Positions 48,644 to 58,622 are shown, counted from the first letter of the stretch. The stretch is DNA of 64,000 bases from Pseudomonas sp. DY-1 (GCF_003626975.1 NZ_CP032616.1:558001-622000); one strand, 5' to 3'. Made by a program: numbers and translations. Notes: a model not told the origin generated them from the sequence alone.

Positions 48644-49810
48644 TCAGCCTGCCGCCAGTCTGCGCCGTAATGGCAGCAGCATCAGCAGGGCAACCACCAG
48701 CAGTGGCAGCATGCCCAGGTTCACGGCGTTCCAGCCGATACCGCTGATCAGTGCACCCGAGGTGAACGAGGCGCAAGCTGCCACCAAGCCATTGCCCAGC
48801 TCCATAAGGCCTTGGGCCTGGCCACGTTCGTTGGCGTTGTGGCCTTCGCCCAGAAGAGTGGTACCTGCCACCAGCATCAGGTTCCAGCCGATGCCCAGAA
48901 GAAATGAACTGGCCAGGAAATGACTCTGCTGCAGGCCTGTGAGGGCTATTGCGGCACTTCCCAGCAGGATCAGGCTGCCAAGTACAGCGATTCGTCGACT
49001 GCCGAGACGGTCCACCAGCGGGCCGGCAATGAAGGCGGGCAGGAACATGCCTAGCATGTGCCAGCGGATCACCTCTGCGGCTGATTCCAGCGGTAGGCCG
49101 CAAAAATTCATCGCCAGGGGTGTGGCGTTCATTACCAGCATCATCAGGCCGTGGCCAACGGCGGTAGTGGCCAGCGCGGCGCGCACCAATGGCCGTGACA
49201 GCAGGACACGAGCCTGACTCCAGCCAGCACGGGGAGGACGTGGCGCTTCACCTTCGCGCAGGCGTGACATCAGCAGCAGGGCGATCAGCGCCAGCGCCGC
49301 AATGAGTAGGTAGGCGCCGACGAAAGGTGCGTCCAGGGCATCGCGCGACCATAGGGACAGGTTTGGGGCAAAAAGCGCGGCGCAGACACCGCCTCCGATC
49401 ACATAGGAAGTCGCTCGGCCTTTCTGGGCATTGCCCACTGCCTCCAGGGCGGCGAAACGGTAATACATGGCCGATGCCTGGTAGCCGCCTATAGCCAGGG
49501 CGCCCAGGCAGAACAGGACGAAGTCCCATAGCCAAACGCCTACAGCGCTCAGCATCCCGCCCAGCACTCCGCAGCTTGCGCCCAGCATCAGACCTGAGCG
49601 CCGACCGTGGCGCTGCATGAAAAGTGACAGCGGTTGCACGGCCAGCAGATTGCCCAGGATCAGCAGCGTGAGAGGCAGCGTCGCCAGGGCATTTAACGGT
49701 GCCAGTTGCAGACCTGCCAGGGAGGTAAGCGTGATGCCGATCATCGAGCAGCTCCAGTAGAGCGCCTGGCCGGCGAAGAGCACTCGGAGGGTAGGGTTGT
49801 TCAGCAGCAT
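48644..49810 (-). CDS. MFS transporter, substrate unknown
   Basis: 388 residues and about 12 membrane helices. A loop between helices 2 and 3 has MQRHGRRSGLMLGASCG, and a second such loop DRLGSRRIAVLGSLILLG occurs in the second half, matching the paired MFS loop motif. A ggaag ribosome-binding site precedes the ATG at 49810. The same frame continues upstream without a stop through the neighbouring genes, but that part is not MFS sequence. The DUF1272 and GlxA-type genes lie upstream in the same direction, so an operon is likely. Confidence 0.88.
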   Translation of the reverse strand: MLLNNPTLRVLFAGQALYWSCSMIGITLTSLAGLQLAPLNALATLPLTLLILGNLLAVQPLSLFMQRHGRRSGLMLGASCGVLGGMLSAVGVWLWDFVLFCLGALAIGGYQASAMYYRFAALEAVGNAQKGRATSYVIGGGVCAALFAPNLSLWSRDALDAPFVGAYLLIAALALIALLLMSRLREGEAPRPPRAGWSQARVLLSRPLVRAALATTAVGHGLMMLVMNATPLAMNFCGLPLESAAEVIRWHMLGMFLPAFIAGPLVDRLGSRRIAVLGSLILLGSAAIALTGLQQSHFLASSFLLGIGWNLMLVAGTTLLGEGHNANERGQAQGLMELGNGLVAACASFTSGALISGIGWNAVNLGMLPLLVVALLMLLPLRRRLAAG

Positions 49811-49832
49811 GGTGCTTCCTTGAGAGGTCGTT

Positions 49833-50075
49833 TCAGCTCGGGCAACCGTCAGGCTTGAGGACGCGCTGGGCGGAGGCGGGGAATTTCGCCAGTTTCGCCA
49901 TGGGACGTATTGGCCGTCGCACGAGTTCACCGCCGCAGTTGGGGCAGGTGCCATGCAGGCGCTGGTCGGAGCAGTCCCGGCAGAAGGTGCATTCGAACGA
50001 GCAAATGAGCGCCTGCTCGGAGTCGGGTGGCAAGTCCTTGTTGCAGCATTCGCAGTTGGGGCGCAGTTCGAGCAT
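49833..50075 (-). CDS. DUF1272 zinc-ribbon-like protein
   Basis: 80 residues packed with cysteines: MLELRPNCECCNKDLPPDSE, then FECTFCRDCSDQRLHGTCPN and GGEL. The cysteine pairs can bind two zinc ions. The family is typical of GlxA-regulator neighbours. The ATG at 50075 has gaggag upstream. It begins 10 bases after the regulator stop. Confidence 0.88.
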   Translation of the reverse strand: MLELRPNCECCNKDLPPDSEQALICSFECTFCRDCSDQRLHGTCPNCGGELVRRPIRPMAKLAKFPASAQRVLKPDGCPS

Positions 50076-50085
50076 GACCGGCTCC

Positions 50086-51093
50086 TCAGTTGTGAGTGGG
50101 GCGTCCGAAGCGTTGCGCGTATTCCTGCGGACCAACGGACAGGTGCTTGTGAAAGGTGCGGCGCAGGTTTTCGGGGTGACCGAAGCCGGTCAGGCGCGCC
50201 ACAGTGGCGATGGAGGCCTGGGAGTCCTGCAGCAGGGTGCGAGCCGCTTCCAGCCTGACCCGCTCCACATACTTGCCCGGGCCCACGCCCAATTCCTGGG
50301 CGAACGCGCGTGACAGGCTGCGCGGCGCCATTTTTGCCTGGGCGGCTAGTGCTTCCAGCGACAGGTCGGCGCCTAGGTTCGCCGGAATCCATGCCAGTAG
50401 CGCCGCCAGCTTTGGCGTGCGGCAGGGCTCCGGTGTGAGCAGCGCACTGAACTGCGTTTGACCGCCCTGGCGGCGCAGGAACAGGACCAGTCGCCGGGCG
50501 ATCGCCAGTGCCATCGGACGACCAAGGTCGGCTTCGACCAACGCCAGTGCCAGATCGATGCCAGCGGTGACGCCAGCAGAGGTGAAAATGTGGGGGTCGC
50601 CATCCTGACCCGCGGGGTCGTAAGTGTGCAGCCGATCGCCCGTCACCTCGATGCCCTCGTGGCAGCTCAGGGCTTCCACGTCCGACCAGTGGGTGGTGGC
50701 CTGGCGGCCATCCAGCAATCCGGCTGCCGCAAGAATCAAGGCGCCCGAGCAGATGGAGCCGAAGCGTCGTACCTGTGGTTCCGTACTGCGCAACCAGTCC
50801 AGCAGTTCCTGGTCCCTGCATTGGATTTGCATGTCCATGCCACCTGGAACGAGCAAGGTGTCCAGGCTTGCCGGGTCGACCTCACGCCACGCCCGGTCGG
50901 CCATCAGAGCAAAGCCGGCCGAGGTCTTCACAGGTCCCGCTTCGGGTCCCAATAGGTGGATCCCGTAACTCGGCGGAAGGCCCTGGCGCGCGCGTTCGTC
51001 GTTGGCTGACGCGAATACCTGCAGAGGGCCGGTCACGTCCAGGCTCATGACATCAGCAAAGGCCAGGCAGGCGATGTGACGAATCGATTCCAT
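50086..51093 (-). CDS. GlxA-family transcriptional regulator (DJ-1/PfpI plus AraC domains)
   Basis: 335 residues. An amidase-like DJ-1/PfpI domain spans about residues 5-170, with the nucleophile-elbow cysteine in GSICSGALILAAAG; an AraC-type double helix-turn-helix at about 225-325, with SLEALAAQAKMAPRSLSRAF and IATVARLTGFGHPENLRRTF. Such regulators often act on amino-acid or amine metabolism, but the effector here is unknown. It is the first gene of a possible operon with the DUF1272 and MFS genes. Confidence 0.9.
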   Translation of the reverse strand: MESIRHIACLAFADVMSLDVTGPLQVFASANDERARQGLPPSYGIHLLGPEAGPVKTSAGFALMADRAWREVDPASLDTLLVPGGMDMQIQCRDQELLDWLRSTEPQVRRFGSICSGALILAAAGLLDGRQATTHWSDVEALSCHEGIEVTGDRLHTYDPAGQDGDPHIFTSAGVTAGIDLALALVEADLGRPMALAIARRLVLFLRRQGGQTQFSALLTPEPCRTPKLAALLAWIPANLGADLSLEALAAQAKMAPRSLSRAFAQELGVGPGKYVERVRLEAARTLLQDSQASIATVARLTGFGHPENLRRTFHKHLSVGPQEYAQRFGRPTHN

Positions 51094-51312
51094 GACGATC
51101 TCGGAGAAGGCGATGGCGTCAGTCTGCAGTCAAAGGTGGGTGGCAACAATGACAATAAGCCCACAGATCTCGCCAAATAAGTGCGAATGTAGGGCCTACT
51201 GAGTATTCAGTCGCTGCGGGGAATCGATTGGAAGGTAGGGGAGAGGGGAAAACTGTGGCCGGGCGAGCAGTAGGACCTGCTCGCCGCGCATTGGGCACTG
51301 GCGCTGAAGCGT

Positions 51313-51582
51313 TTACTCAGGCATCGACCAGGGTTCGAGGTCGTAGCCCTTGCGGCTCAGCTCCTCACGGGACTGCTTGAGGATGTTGGCCAGTTGCTCC
51401 GGGTCGGAATAGGTGCTGCTGGGAATCTTCGAGCGGCCGAGAAGACGGGTGTTGGTGCGGTCGATCACGCTGATGCTGAGTTCGCCGGTGCCGTCTTGCA
51501 GGGCCCAGGCAACGCACTGGAACGGTTTGAATGCACGGCCAGTAATGATCAGTGCTTCGTTGAAACGTAGCGGAGTGTTCAT
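51313..51582 (-). CDS. Small conserved protein of unknown function
   Basis: 89 residues starting MNTPLRFNEALIITGRAFKP. It has no signal peptide or membrane helix. Visible pieces are GTGELSISVIDRTNTRLLGR and SDPEQLANILKQSREELSRK, an alpha/beta pattern. ATG 51582 has a ggaga about ten bases upstream; an ATG six codons earlier lacks a site. I recognise no family with certainty. Transcription is separate from its neighbours. Confidence 0.65.
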   Translation of the reverse strand: MNTPLRFNEALIITGRAFKPFQCVAWALQDGTGELSISVIDRTNTRLLGRSKIPSSTYSDPEQLANILKQSREELSRKGYDLEPWSMPE

Positions 51583-51896
51583 GGGAGGGGGTCTCTCCAT
51601 ATTGTGCCCAATGAAGGTGACAGCGCGGCTAAGGCCTTTGTTGCGCTGTCGTGAATGTGGATGGCGAGACCCGACCGATAAGTCACAGCACGTCGTGAAA
51701 AACTAAGTTTTTGTCGCTGAAATGAATGGGTAAGCCATTTTTGTATCGGCCGTTGTGCGTTTTTATCGTGGGATAGGGTATACAGGTCGCCTTCGGTATT
51801 GTCCCGAATCGGGTCCAGCCCCTCTCGCGATGTACCGCCCGGGCTGCTGCCAGTATGATCATCGGCCGTTCGAGGTTGCCTACAGCGAGTGTTGCC
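51583..51896. other. Gene-free divergent region
   Basis: About 310 bases without a supportable gene, between the small protein and the C39-like lipoprotein gene. It holds a short AT-rich inverted repeat (aaaaac/gttttt, 51698-51712) and a -10-like TATACA at 51779-51784 that may serve the right-hand gene. No convincing -35 was found. Confidence 0.5.
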
Positions 51897-52565
51897 GTGC
51901 CCGTCCTGAACCGCCTGTTCCGTCCCATCCTTGTCGCCACCTGCATTGCCGTGTTGGCCGGCTGTGGCGCCCAGTCGCTGTCCCCCAAGCTGCGCTCGGG
52001 GCCGGAGCGAGTCGAGTTAAGCGGTGTCCCGTTCTTCGCCCAGAACGCCTACCAGAGCGCACCGGCTTCGTTGGCGGCCTTGCTGACCCAGCAGGGAGAC
52101 GAGGTCACGCCAGGCATGATCGAAAAAGAGCTGCAGTTGCCGCAGAAGGAAGCCTCCCTGCGGGATGGGTTGGCGATGACGGCACGCCAGCATGGCCTTG
52201 TGGTCTATCCCCTGGGCAGCCGGATGGACGACTTGCTGGAACAAGTAGCTGCGGGCAATCCGGTGCTCGTGCACCTGCGCGAAGGCTTCGGCTGGATGCC
52301 CTCTTGGCGCTACGCGCTGCTGATCGGTTACGACCGTAAAAACCGGCAGGTTCTGCTGCGACATGGTCACGAGCGTCGCGCCGTGATGAGTTTCGGTGCA
52401 TTCGAGGCGGGCTGGACGGAGGCGGGTAATTGGGCGGTGCTGGTGCAGGCGCCGAATCAGTTACCGGCACCGGTGGAGCGGGCTCGTTGGCTGAAAGCGG
52501 CCGATGAGCTTGCGGCGGCGGGGCAGGTTAATGCAGCGAAAATGGCACGCTTGCAGATGCCTTGA
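51897..52565 (+). CDS. C39-peptidase-like lipoprotein lacking catalytic residues
   Basis: 222 residues. The signal peptide ends in lipobox LAGC (Cys23). The mature part has the C39 papain-like fold pattern: VPFFAQNAYQSAPASLAALL, then ARQHGLVVYPLG, GNPVLVHLREGFGW, and SWRYALLIGYDRKN. In active members the first segment has YQCGPA and the last WHYAVVVGYD. Here Cys is replaced by Ser54 and His by Arg138, so proteolysis is unlikely. Start GTG 51897 puts the signal peptide at the N-terminus. A short helical C-terminal tail resembles a TPR start. Confidence 0.78.
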   Translation: MPVLNRLFRPILVATCIAVLAGCGAQSLSPKLRSGPERVELSGVPFFAQNAYQSAPASLAALLTQQGDEVTPGMIEKELQLPQKEASLRDGLAMTARQHGLVVYPLGSRMDDLLEQVAAGNPVLVHLREGFGWMPSWRYALLIGYDRKNRQVLLRHGHERRAVMSFGAFEAGWTEAGNWAVLVQAPNQLPAPVERARWLKAADELAAAGQVNAAKMARLQMP

Positions 52566-52583
52566 TCGGCAGTTACTGAAATG

Positions 52584-52615
52584 AAAAACGGCGCCCTTGG
52601 GCGCCGTTTGTGTTT
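52584..52615. terminator. Bidirectional terminator
   Basis: aaacggcgcc and ggcgccgttt form a 10-bp stem with a 4-nt loop, flanked by A and T residues. It serves the C39-like gene and the converging oxidoreductase gene. Confidence 0.85.
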
Positions 52616-52624
52616 GCAGGCGGA

Positions 52625-53908
52625 TCAGACGCCCAGCTTGTCGCGCATGGTGTAGTACCAGGCACCCATCGCGGTGAAGGGCACGCGGAACACGCGACCA
52701 CCCGGGAAGGGGTAATGCGGCAGGCTGGCAAAAGCGTCGAAGCGCTCGGCCTGGCCACGCAGGGTCTCGGCGATCACCTTGCCGGCGATGTGGGTGTAGG
52801 TCACGCCGTGGCCGCTGCAGCCTTGGGAGTAGTAGATGTTGTCGCCAATCCGACCGACTTGGGGCAGGCGCGACAAGGTCAGCAGGAAGTTGCCGGTCCA
52901 GGCGAAGTCGATCTTCACATTCTTCAGCTGCGGGAAGGTCTTCAGCATCTTCGGCCGGATGATGGCTTCGATGTTCGCCGGGTCGCGGGCGCCGTAGACC
53001 ACGCCGCCGCCGTAGATCAGGCGCTTGTCGCCGGAGAGACGGTAGTAGTCCAGCAAGTAGTTGCAGTCCTCGACGCAGTAATCCTGGGGCAGCAGGGAAT
53101 TGGCCATTTCATCCGAGAGCGGCTCGGTGGTGACCACCTGGGTGCCGCAAGGCATGGACTTGCTGGCCAGTTCGGGAACCAGGTTGCCCAGATAGGCGTT
53201 GCCGGCTACCACCACGAACTTGGCTTTCACGCGGCCTTTCGGGGTGTGCACCACCGGGTTGGCGCCACGCTCGATGCGGATTGCCGGACTCTGCTCGTGA
53301 ATCACGCCACCCAGGGATTCGATGGCTGCGGCTTCACCCAGTGCCAGGTTGAGCGGATGGATGTGACCGCCGCTCATGTCCAGCATGCCGCCAATATAGT
53401 TGTCGGTCGCCGCCACTTTGCGGATGCCCTTGGCATCCAGCAATTCAAGCTGGTTGTGGCCGAAGCGCTCCCAAAGTTTCTTCTGGGCTTCCAGGTGACC
53501 CATCTGCTTCTTGGTGAAGGCAGCGAATACACCGCCATCCTTCAGGTCGCACTGGATGTTGTACTTGCTGATGCGGTCGCGAATGATGCGGCCGCCTTCG
53601 AACGCCATGTCAGCCATCAGTTTGGCGTTCTTGGGGTTCGCGGTACGCTCGATCGAATCGATGTCGCGGCTGTAGCTGTTGACGATCTGGCCGCCGTTAC
53701 GACCGGATGCGCCGAAGCCCACCTTGGCGGCTTCCAGGATGGTGACCTTGAAGCCGTTCTCCAAGAGGAAGAGGCCGGTGGAAAGACCGGTATAGCCTGC
53801 GCCGATAATGCAAACGTCAGTTTCGATCTCGCCTTGCAGTTCCGGGCGAGCCGGTACCGGGTTGGCCGAGAACGCGTAATAGGACTGGGGGTAGGGAGTG
53901 TGCGTCAT
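52625..53908 (-). CDS. FAD-dependent amine oxidoreductase (gamma-glutamylputrescine oxidase-like)
   Basis: 427 residues of the DAO/glycine-oxidase family. The FAD-binding motif is CIIGAGYTGLSTGLFL, residues 33-48, and KVGFGASGRNGGQI is the family hallmark. The C-terminal FAD part reads NIYYSQGCSGHGVTYTHIAG. Closest known function for this pattern is gamma-glutamylputrescine oxidase (PuuB/PauB) in polyamine breakdown; sarcosine-oxidase-like activity on another amine cannot be excluded. It stands alone, ending at a shared terminator. Confidence 0.87.
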   Translation of the reverse strand: MTHTPYPQSYYAFSANPVPARPELQGEIETDVCIIGAGYTGLSTGLFLLENGFKVTILEAAKVGFGASGRNGGQIVNSYSRDIDSIERTANPKNAKLMADMAFEGGRIIRDRISKYNIQCDLKDGGVFAAFTKKQMGHLEAQKKLWERFGHNQLELLDAKGIRKVAATDNYIGGMLDMSGGHIHPLNLALGEAAAIESLGGVIHEQSPAIRIERGANPVVHTPKGRVKAKFVVVAGNAYLGNLVPELASKSMPCGTQVVTTEPLSDEMANSLLPQDYCVEDCNYLLDYYRLSGDKRLIYGGGVVYGARDPANIEAIIRPKMLKTFPQLKNVKIDFAWTGNFLLTLSRLPQVGRIGDNIYYSQGCSGHGVTYTHIAGKVIAETLRGQAERFDAFASLPHYPFPGGRVFRVPFTAMGAWYYTMRDKLGV

Positions 53909-54051
53909 AATGGAATCTCTGTTTTTTATTTTTTACAGATGTGACGATGCTACCTGAGTTGAAACGGGTCGGCTAGCCTCTGTGCAAAATATTAAACGAG
54001 GCGATGAACAGTAAAAAATCCACTTTTTCAGAGAGTTAGCGAAAAAAGGTG

Positions 54052-54079
54052 TTGACAGGGAAAAGTTAGTCCGTAGAAT
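54052..54079 (+). promoter_or_regulatory. Sigma-70 promoter of tRNA-Val
   Basis: A perfect TTGACA -35 (54052-54057) and a TAGAAT -10 (54074-54079) are 16 bases apart. The tRNA starts 13 bases after the -10. A strong promoter is expected for a tRNA gene. Confidence 0.85.
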
Positions 54080-54092
54080 GCGCACCCATCGA

Positions 54093-54169
54093 AGGCACAT
54101 AGCTCAGTTGGTTAGAGCACCACCTTGACATGGTGGGGGTCGTTGGTTCGAGTCCAATTGTGCCTACCA
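54093..54169 (+). tRNA. tRNA-Val (anticodon GAC)
   Basis: 77 bases fold as a complete cloverleaf: acceptor aggcaca/tgtgcct, D arm with agttggtta, anticodon stem ccacc/ggtgg with loop ttGACat (anticodon at 54127-54129), T arm with ttcgagt, and an encoded CCA end. GAC reads GUC and GUU valine codons. A strong promoter precedes it, and a terminator follows. Confidence 0.97.
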
Positions 54170-54177
54170 AATTCGAT

Positions 54178-54208
54178 AAAAAGGGTCACTCAGGTGACCC
54201 TTTTTTAT
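54178..54208 (+). terminator. Rho-independent terminator of tRNA-Val
   Basis: aagggtcac and gtgaccctt form a 9-bp stem with the loop tcag and a six-T run. It lies 11 bases after the tRNA. Confidence 0.9.
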
Positions 54209-54299
54209 TGGGCGCTTGTCGGGGCTTTGGCTTTCTGCAAGCATCCCGCTCTTTATTACCTCCAGTGACTCTGGTTCGGCTCTGGTTGGCTGCAAGGCT

Positions 54300-54377
54300 C
54301 CTGCCATCGTACGGCGGGCATACCACCGAATCGCGTACTGGCTCATCCCAACCCATGTGGCCTTTGGTAGAGGTCAC
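54300..54377 (+). promoter_or_regulatory. thrS translational operator with two tRNA-Thr anticodon-arm mimics
   Basis: Hairpin A (54300-54318): cctgcc/ggcggg stem, one G-U pair, with the 7-nt loop atCGTac. Hairpin B (54357-54377): gtggcct/aggtcac stem, one G-U pair, with the 7-nt loop ttGGTag. Both loops place U before and A after a threonine anticodon (CGU, GGU), as in a real anticodon arm. Hairpin B ends four bases before the Shine-Dalgarno of thrS. In E. coli, ThrRS binds such mimics in its own mRNA to repress translation. Confidence 0.7.
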
Positions 54378-54396
54378 CACTAGGAGAGGAGGCGCC

Positions 54397-56319
54397 ATGC
54401 CCATCATCACTCTTCCTGACGGCAGTCAGCGTACTTTCGATAAACCCGTATCCGTGCTCGAGGTGGCTCAGTCCATCGGTGCGGGGCTGGCCAAGGCGAC
54501 CCTGGCTGGCAAGGTAAATGGCAGGCTGGTAGACGCTTGCGACCTGATCGAAGACGATGCCTCGCTGCAGATTGTGACCCCCAAGGACGAAGAAGGGCTG
54601 GAGATCATCCGCCATTCGTGTGCGCACCTGGTCGGCCATGCCGTCAAGCAACTCTATCCGACCGCCAAGATGGTTATTGGGCCGGTCATTGAGGAAGGCT
54701 TCTATTACGACATCGCCTTTGAGCGCTCCTTCACGCCGGAAGACATGGCGGCCATCGAAAAGCGCATGGCTGAGCTGATCGAGAAGGACTACGACGTCAT
54801 CAAGAAGATGACTCCGCGGGCCGAGGTCATTGAGCTGTTCAAGGCGCGTGGCGAGGAATACAAGCTGCGTCTGGTCGATGACATGCCGGACGAGAAGGCC
54901 ATGGGTCTGTACTTCCATGAGGAGTACGTGGACATGTGCCGTGGCCCTCACGTGCCGAATACCCGTTTCCTTAAGGCGTTCAAGCTTACCAAGATTTCCG
55001 GTGCCTACTGGCGCGGCGACTCGAAGAACGAGCAGCTGCAGCGTGTGTATGGCACTGCTTGGGCGGACAAGAAGCAGCTGGCTGCCTATATCCAGCGCAT
55101 CGAAGAGGCCGAAAAGCGTGACCATCGCCGTATCGGCAAGCAGTTGGACCTCTTCCACCTGCAGGAAGAAGCGCCGGGCATGGTTTTCTGGCACCCGAGC
55201 GGCTGGACCGTCTATCAGGTGCTCGAGCAGTACATGCGCAAGGTCCAGCGTGACCACGGCTATGTAGAAGTGCGCACTCCCCAGGTAGTCGATCGCATCC
55301 TTTGGGAGCGCTCGGGTCACTGGTCTAACTACGCCGAGAACATGTTCACCACTTCGTCGGAAAGCCGCGATTACGCCGTCAAGCCGATGAACTGCCCGTG
55401 CCACGTTCAGATCTTCAATCAGGGCCTGAAGTCTTACCGTGACCTGCCGCTGCGCCTGGCTGAGTTCGGTGCCTGCCACCGCAACGAGCCGTCCGGCGCC
55501 CTGCACGGCATCATGCGCGTGCGCGGCTTCACCCAGGACGACGCCCACATCTTCTGCACTGAAGATCAGGTAAAGAAAGAGGCGGCTGATTTCATCAAGC
55601 TGACCCTGCAGGTCTATTCCGACTTCGGTTTCAGCGATATCTCAATGAAACTGTCCACTCGTCCGGTTAAGCGGGTGGGTTCCGACGAGCTGTGGGATCG
55701 TGCCGAAGGAGCTCTGGCGGATGCGCTGAACGAGTCCGGCCTGTCCTGGGAATACCAGCCGGGAGAGGGTGCTTTCTACGGCCCGAAGATCGAATTCACC
55801 CTGAAAGACTGCCTCGGTCGTAACTGGCAGTGCGGCACCCTGCAGTACGATCCGAACCTGCCGGAGCGTCTGGATGCCAGCTATATCGCCGAAGATAACA
55901 ACCGTAAGCGCCCGGTGATGCTGCATCGCGCGATCCTTGGTTCCTTCGAGCGCTTCATCGGCATGCTGATTGAACACTACGCGGGCGCGTTCCCGGCATG
56001 GCTGGCGCCTACCCAGGCGGTGATCATGAATATCACCGACAAGCAGGCCGATTTCGCCGTCGAGGTCGAGAAAGCCCTCAACGAAAGCGGGTTCCGTGCC
56101 AAGTCCGACTTGAGAAACGAAAAAATCGGCTTTAAAATCCGCGAGCATACTTTGCTCAAGGTTCCCTATCTCTTGGTTATTGGAGACCGGGAGGTTGAGA
56201 CTCGATCCGTTGCTGTGCGCACCCGCGAGGGTGTCGATTTGGGTTCCATGCCCTTCGAAAGCTTCTCTGAATTGCTCGCACAAGCGGTTTCCCGGCGTGG
56301 TCGCCAAGAATTGGAGTAA
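54397..56319 (+). CDS. thrS: Threonyl-tRNA synthetase
   Basis: Class II synthetase charging tRNA-Thr, 640 residues, the usual length. Domains: N-terminal TGS ([20 protein letters not shown]), editing domain with [10 protein letters not shown] and CRGPH, catalytic core with the zinc-binding MNCPCH and motif 2 [20 protein letters not shown], motif 3 region [19 protein letters not shown], and a C-terminal anticodon-binding domain. The ATG at 54397 follows a strong aggaggagg-like site; open frame upstream covers the tRNA and leader, and is not coding. Two hairpins in the leader suggest autoregulation. First gene of thrS-infC-rpmI-rplT-pheS-pheT-ihfA. Confidence 0.98.
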   Translation: MPIITLPDGSQRTFDKPVSVLEVAQSIGAGLAKATLAGKVNGRLVDACDLIEDDASLQIVTPKDEEGLEIIRHSCAHLVGHAVKQLYPTAKMVIGPVIEEGFYYDIAFERSFTPEDMAAIEKRMAELIEKDYDVIKKMTPRAEVIELFKARGEEYKLRLVDDMPDEKAMGLYFHEEYVDMCRGPHVPNTRFLKAFKLTKISGAYWRGDSKNEQLQRVYGTAWADKKQLAAYIQRIEEAEKRDHRRIGKQLDLFHLQEEAPGMVFWHPSGWTVYQVLEQYMRKVQRDHGYVEVRTPQVVDRILWERSGHWSNYAENMFTTSSESRDYAVKPMNCPCHVQIFNQGLKSYRDLPLRLAEFGACHRNEPSGALHGIMRVRGFTQDDAHIFCTEDQVKKEAADFIKLTLQVYSDFGFSDISMKLSTRPVKRVGSDELWDRAEGALADALNESGLSWEYQPGEGAFYGPKIEFTLKDCLGRNWQCGTLQYDPNLPERLDASYIAEDNNRKRPVMLHRAILGSFERFIGMLIEHYAGAFPAWLAPTQAVIMNITDKQADFAVEVEKALNESGFRAKSDLRNEKIGFKIREHTLLKVPYLLVIGDREVETRSVAVRTREGVDLGSMPFESFSELLAQAVSRRGRQELE

Positions 56320-56870
56320 TCACTATTAAGCGTGAAATGAGACAGGACAAGCGGACTCAACCGAAGGCCCCGATCAACGAGAATATCTCGGCTCGTGAGG
56401 TGCGGTTGATTGGTGCTGACGGCCAGCAGATTGGCGTCGTCTCGATTGATGAAGCGCTTCGCGCTGCTGAAGAAGCCAAGCTGGATCTGGTAGAAATTTC
56501 TGCCGATGCCGTGCCGCCTGTTTGCCGGATCATGGATTACGGCAAGCACCTCTTCGAGAAGAAGAAGCAGGCTGCCGCAGCGAAGAAGAACCAGCACCAG
56601 CAGCAGATTAAAGAAATCAAGTTTCGTCCAGGGACGGAAGAAGGGGATTACCAGGTAAAACTACGCAACCTGGTACGTTTCCTTAGTGATGGGGACAAGG
56701 CCAAGGTATCCCTGCGATTCCGCGGTCGTGAGATGGCCCACCAGGAGCTGGGTATGGAGCTATTGAAGCGGGTCGAAGCTGACCTCGCCGAATATGGCAC
56801 CGTAGAACAGCATCCTAAGCTGGAAGGACGCCAGCTGATGATGGTCATCGCCCCCAAAAAGCGAAAATAA
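56319..56870 (+). CDS. infC: Translation initiation factor IF-3 (rare start codon)
   Basis: Binds the 30S subunit and checks initiator tRNA-start codon pairing. No ATG stands at the family N-terminus [11 protein letters not shown]. The frame opens at ATC (56319-56321), sharing one base with the thrS stop, giving 183 residues; ATT at 56325 has a better distance (8) from ggag and is also possible. Rare non-AUG starts in infC allow IF-3 to limit its own synthesis. The core reads [19 protein letters not shown] and ends in a basic tail KKRK. Confidence 0.9.
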   Translation: MTIKREMRQDKRTQPKAPINENISAREVRLIGADGQQIGVVSIDEALRAAEEAKLDLVEISADAVPPVCRIMDYGKHLFEKKKQAAAAKKNQHQQQIKEIKFRPGTEEGDYQVKLRNLVRFLSDGDKAKVSLRFRGREMAHQELGMELLKRVEADLAEYGTVEQHPKLEGRQLMMVIAPKKRK

Positions 56871-56931
56871 CCCCCAGGGCACTGGCAGGCCTTGCGGTTA
56901 TATGTATTGATTGAATGCGGAGTATCCGAAC

Positions 56932-57126
56932 ATGCCAAAAATGAAAACCAAGAGCGGTGCTGCGAAGCGCTTTAAGAAGACTGCTTCCGGCTTCAAGCAC
57001 AAGCACGCTTTCAAGAGCCACATCCTGACCAAAATGACTACCAAGCGTAAGCGTCAGCTGCGCGGTTGCACCCTGGTGCACCCGTCTGACGTCCGCAAAG
57101 TAGAGCGCATGCTGCGCGTTCGTTAA
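56932..57126 (+). CDS. rpmI: 50S ribosomal protein L35
   Basis: 64 residues starting [20 protein letters not shown], very basic, with the L35 family pattern through [19 protein letters not shown] cggag site precedes the ATG. It belongs to the infC-rpmI-rplT group, with rplT 28 bases downstream. Confidence 0.98.
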   Translation: MPKMKTKSGAAKRFKKTASGFKHKHAFKSHILTKMTTKRKRQLRGCTLVHPSDVRKVERMLRVR

Positions 57127-57154
57127 TCGGTCAAGATTCTAGAGGAAATTACTC

Positions 57155-57511
57155 ATGGCTCGTGTTAAGCGTGGCGTCATCGCTCGTAAGCGTCACAAAA
57201 AGATTCTGAAACTCGCCAAAGGCTACTACGGTGCACGCAGCCGCGTGTTCCGCGTTGCCAAGCAGGCGGTAATCAAGGCTGGCCAATATGCCTACCGTGA
57301 CCGCCGTCAGCGCAAGCGTCAGTTCCGCGCTCTGTGGATCGCTCGTATCAACGCTGGTGCTCGTCAGAACGGTCTGTCCTACAGCCGTCTGATCGCTGGC
57401 CTGAAAAAAGCGGCCATCGAGATCGACCGTAAGGTTCTGGCCGACCTGGCAGTGAACGAAAAAGCGGCGTTTGCTGCGATTGTCGAGAAAGCTAAGGCCG
57501 TTCTGGCTTAA
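57155..57511 (+). CDS. rplT: 50S ribosomal protein L20
   Basis: 118 residues starting [20 protein letters not shown], with the basic extension typical of L20 and then [21 protein letters not shown]20 helps to start 50S assembly and, in E. coli, represses its own operon at a site near rpmI; I did not verify such a site here. gaggaa precedes the ATG. Confidence 0.98.
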   Translation: MARVKRGVIARKRHKKILKLAKGYYGARSRVFRVAKQAVIKAGQYAYRDRRQRKRQFRALWIARINAGARQNGLSYSRLIAGLKKAAIEIDRKVLADLAVNEKAAFAAIVEKAKAVLA

Positions 57512-57523
57512 GTCCCCGACAAT

Positions 57524-57588
57524 CACCGGGCTTGCCCGGTGCTAAACGTCACCGATAGGGGAAGGGCCTTGCGCTCTTCCCCTATTTC
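57524..57588 (+). terminator. Two hairpins between rplT and pheS
   Basis: caccgggc-tt-gcccggtg (57524-57541) is a perfect 8-bp hairpin. ataggggaag...cttcccctat (57555-57585) is a 10-bp stem with a short T-rich tail (ttcg). They may partly terminate or protect the upstream mRNA. No phenylalanine-rich leader peptide was seen. Confidence 0.5.
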
Positions 57589-57605
57589 GTATCTGGAGTC
57601 AGTAA

Positions 57606-58622
<1,017 letters not shown>

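Noticed and set aside
49811..50821. Upstream extension of the MFS frame into the GlxA-type gene
   Set aside because: The same frame stays open but its sequence is not transporter-like and overlaps two well-supported genes; the ATG at 49810 has a good ribosome-binding site.
56871..56931. L20 autoregulatory site before rpmI
   Set aside because: Expected from E. coli, but I could not identify the pseudoknot arms by eye, so it is not claimed.
57512..57605. Phenylalanine attenuator with leader peptide for pheST
   Set aside because: No short frame rich in Phe codons and no alternative antiterminator pairing was found; the two hairpins look like processing or partial termination sites.
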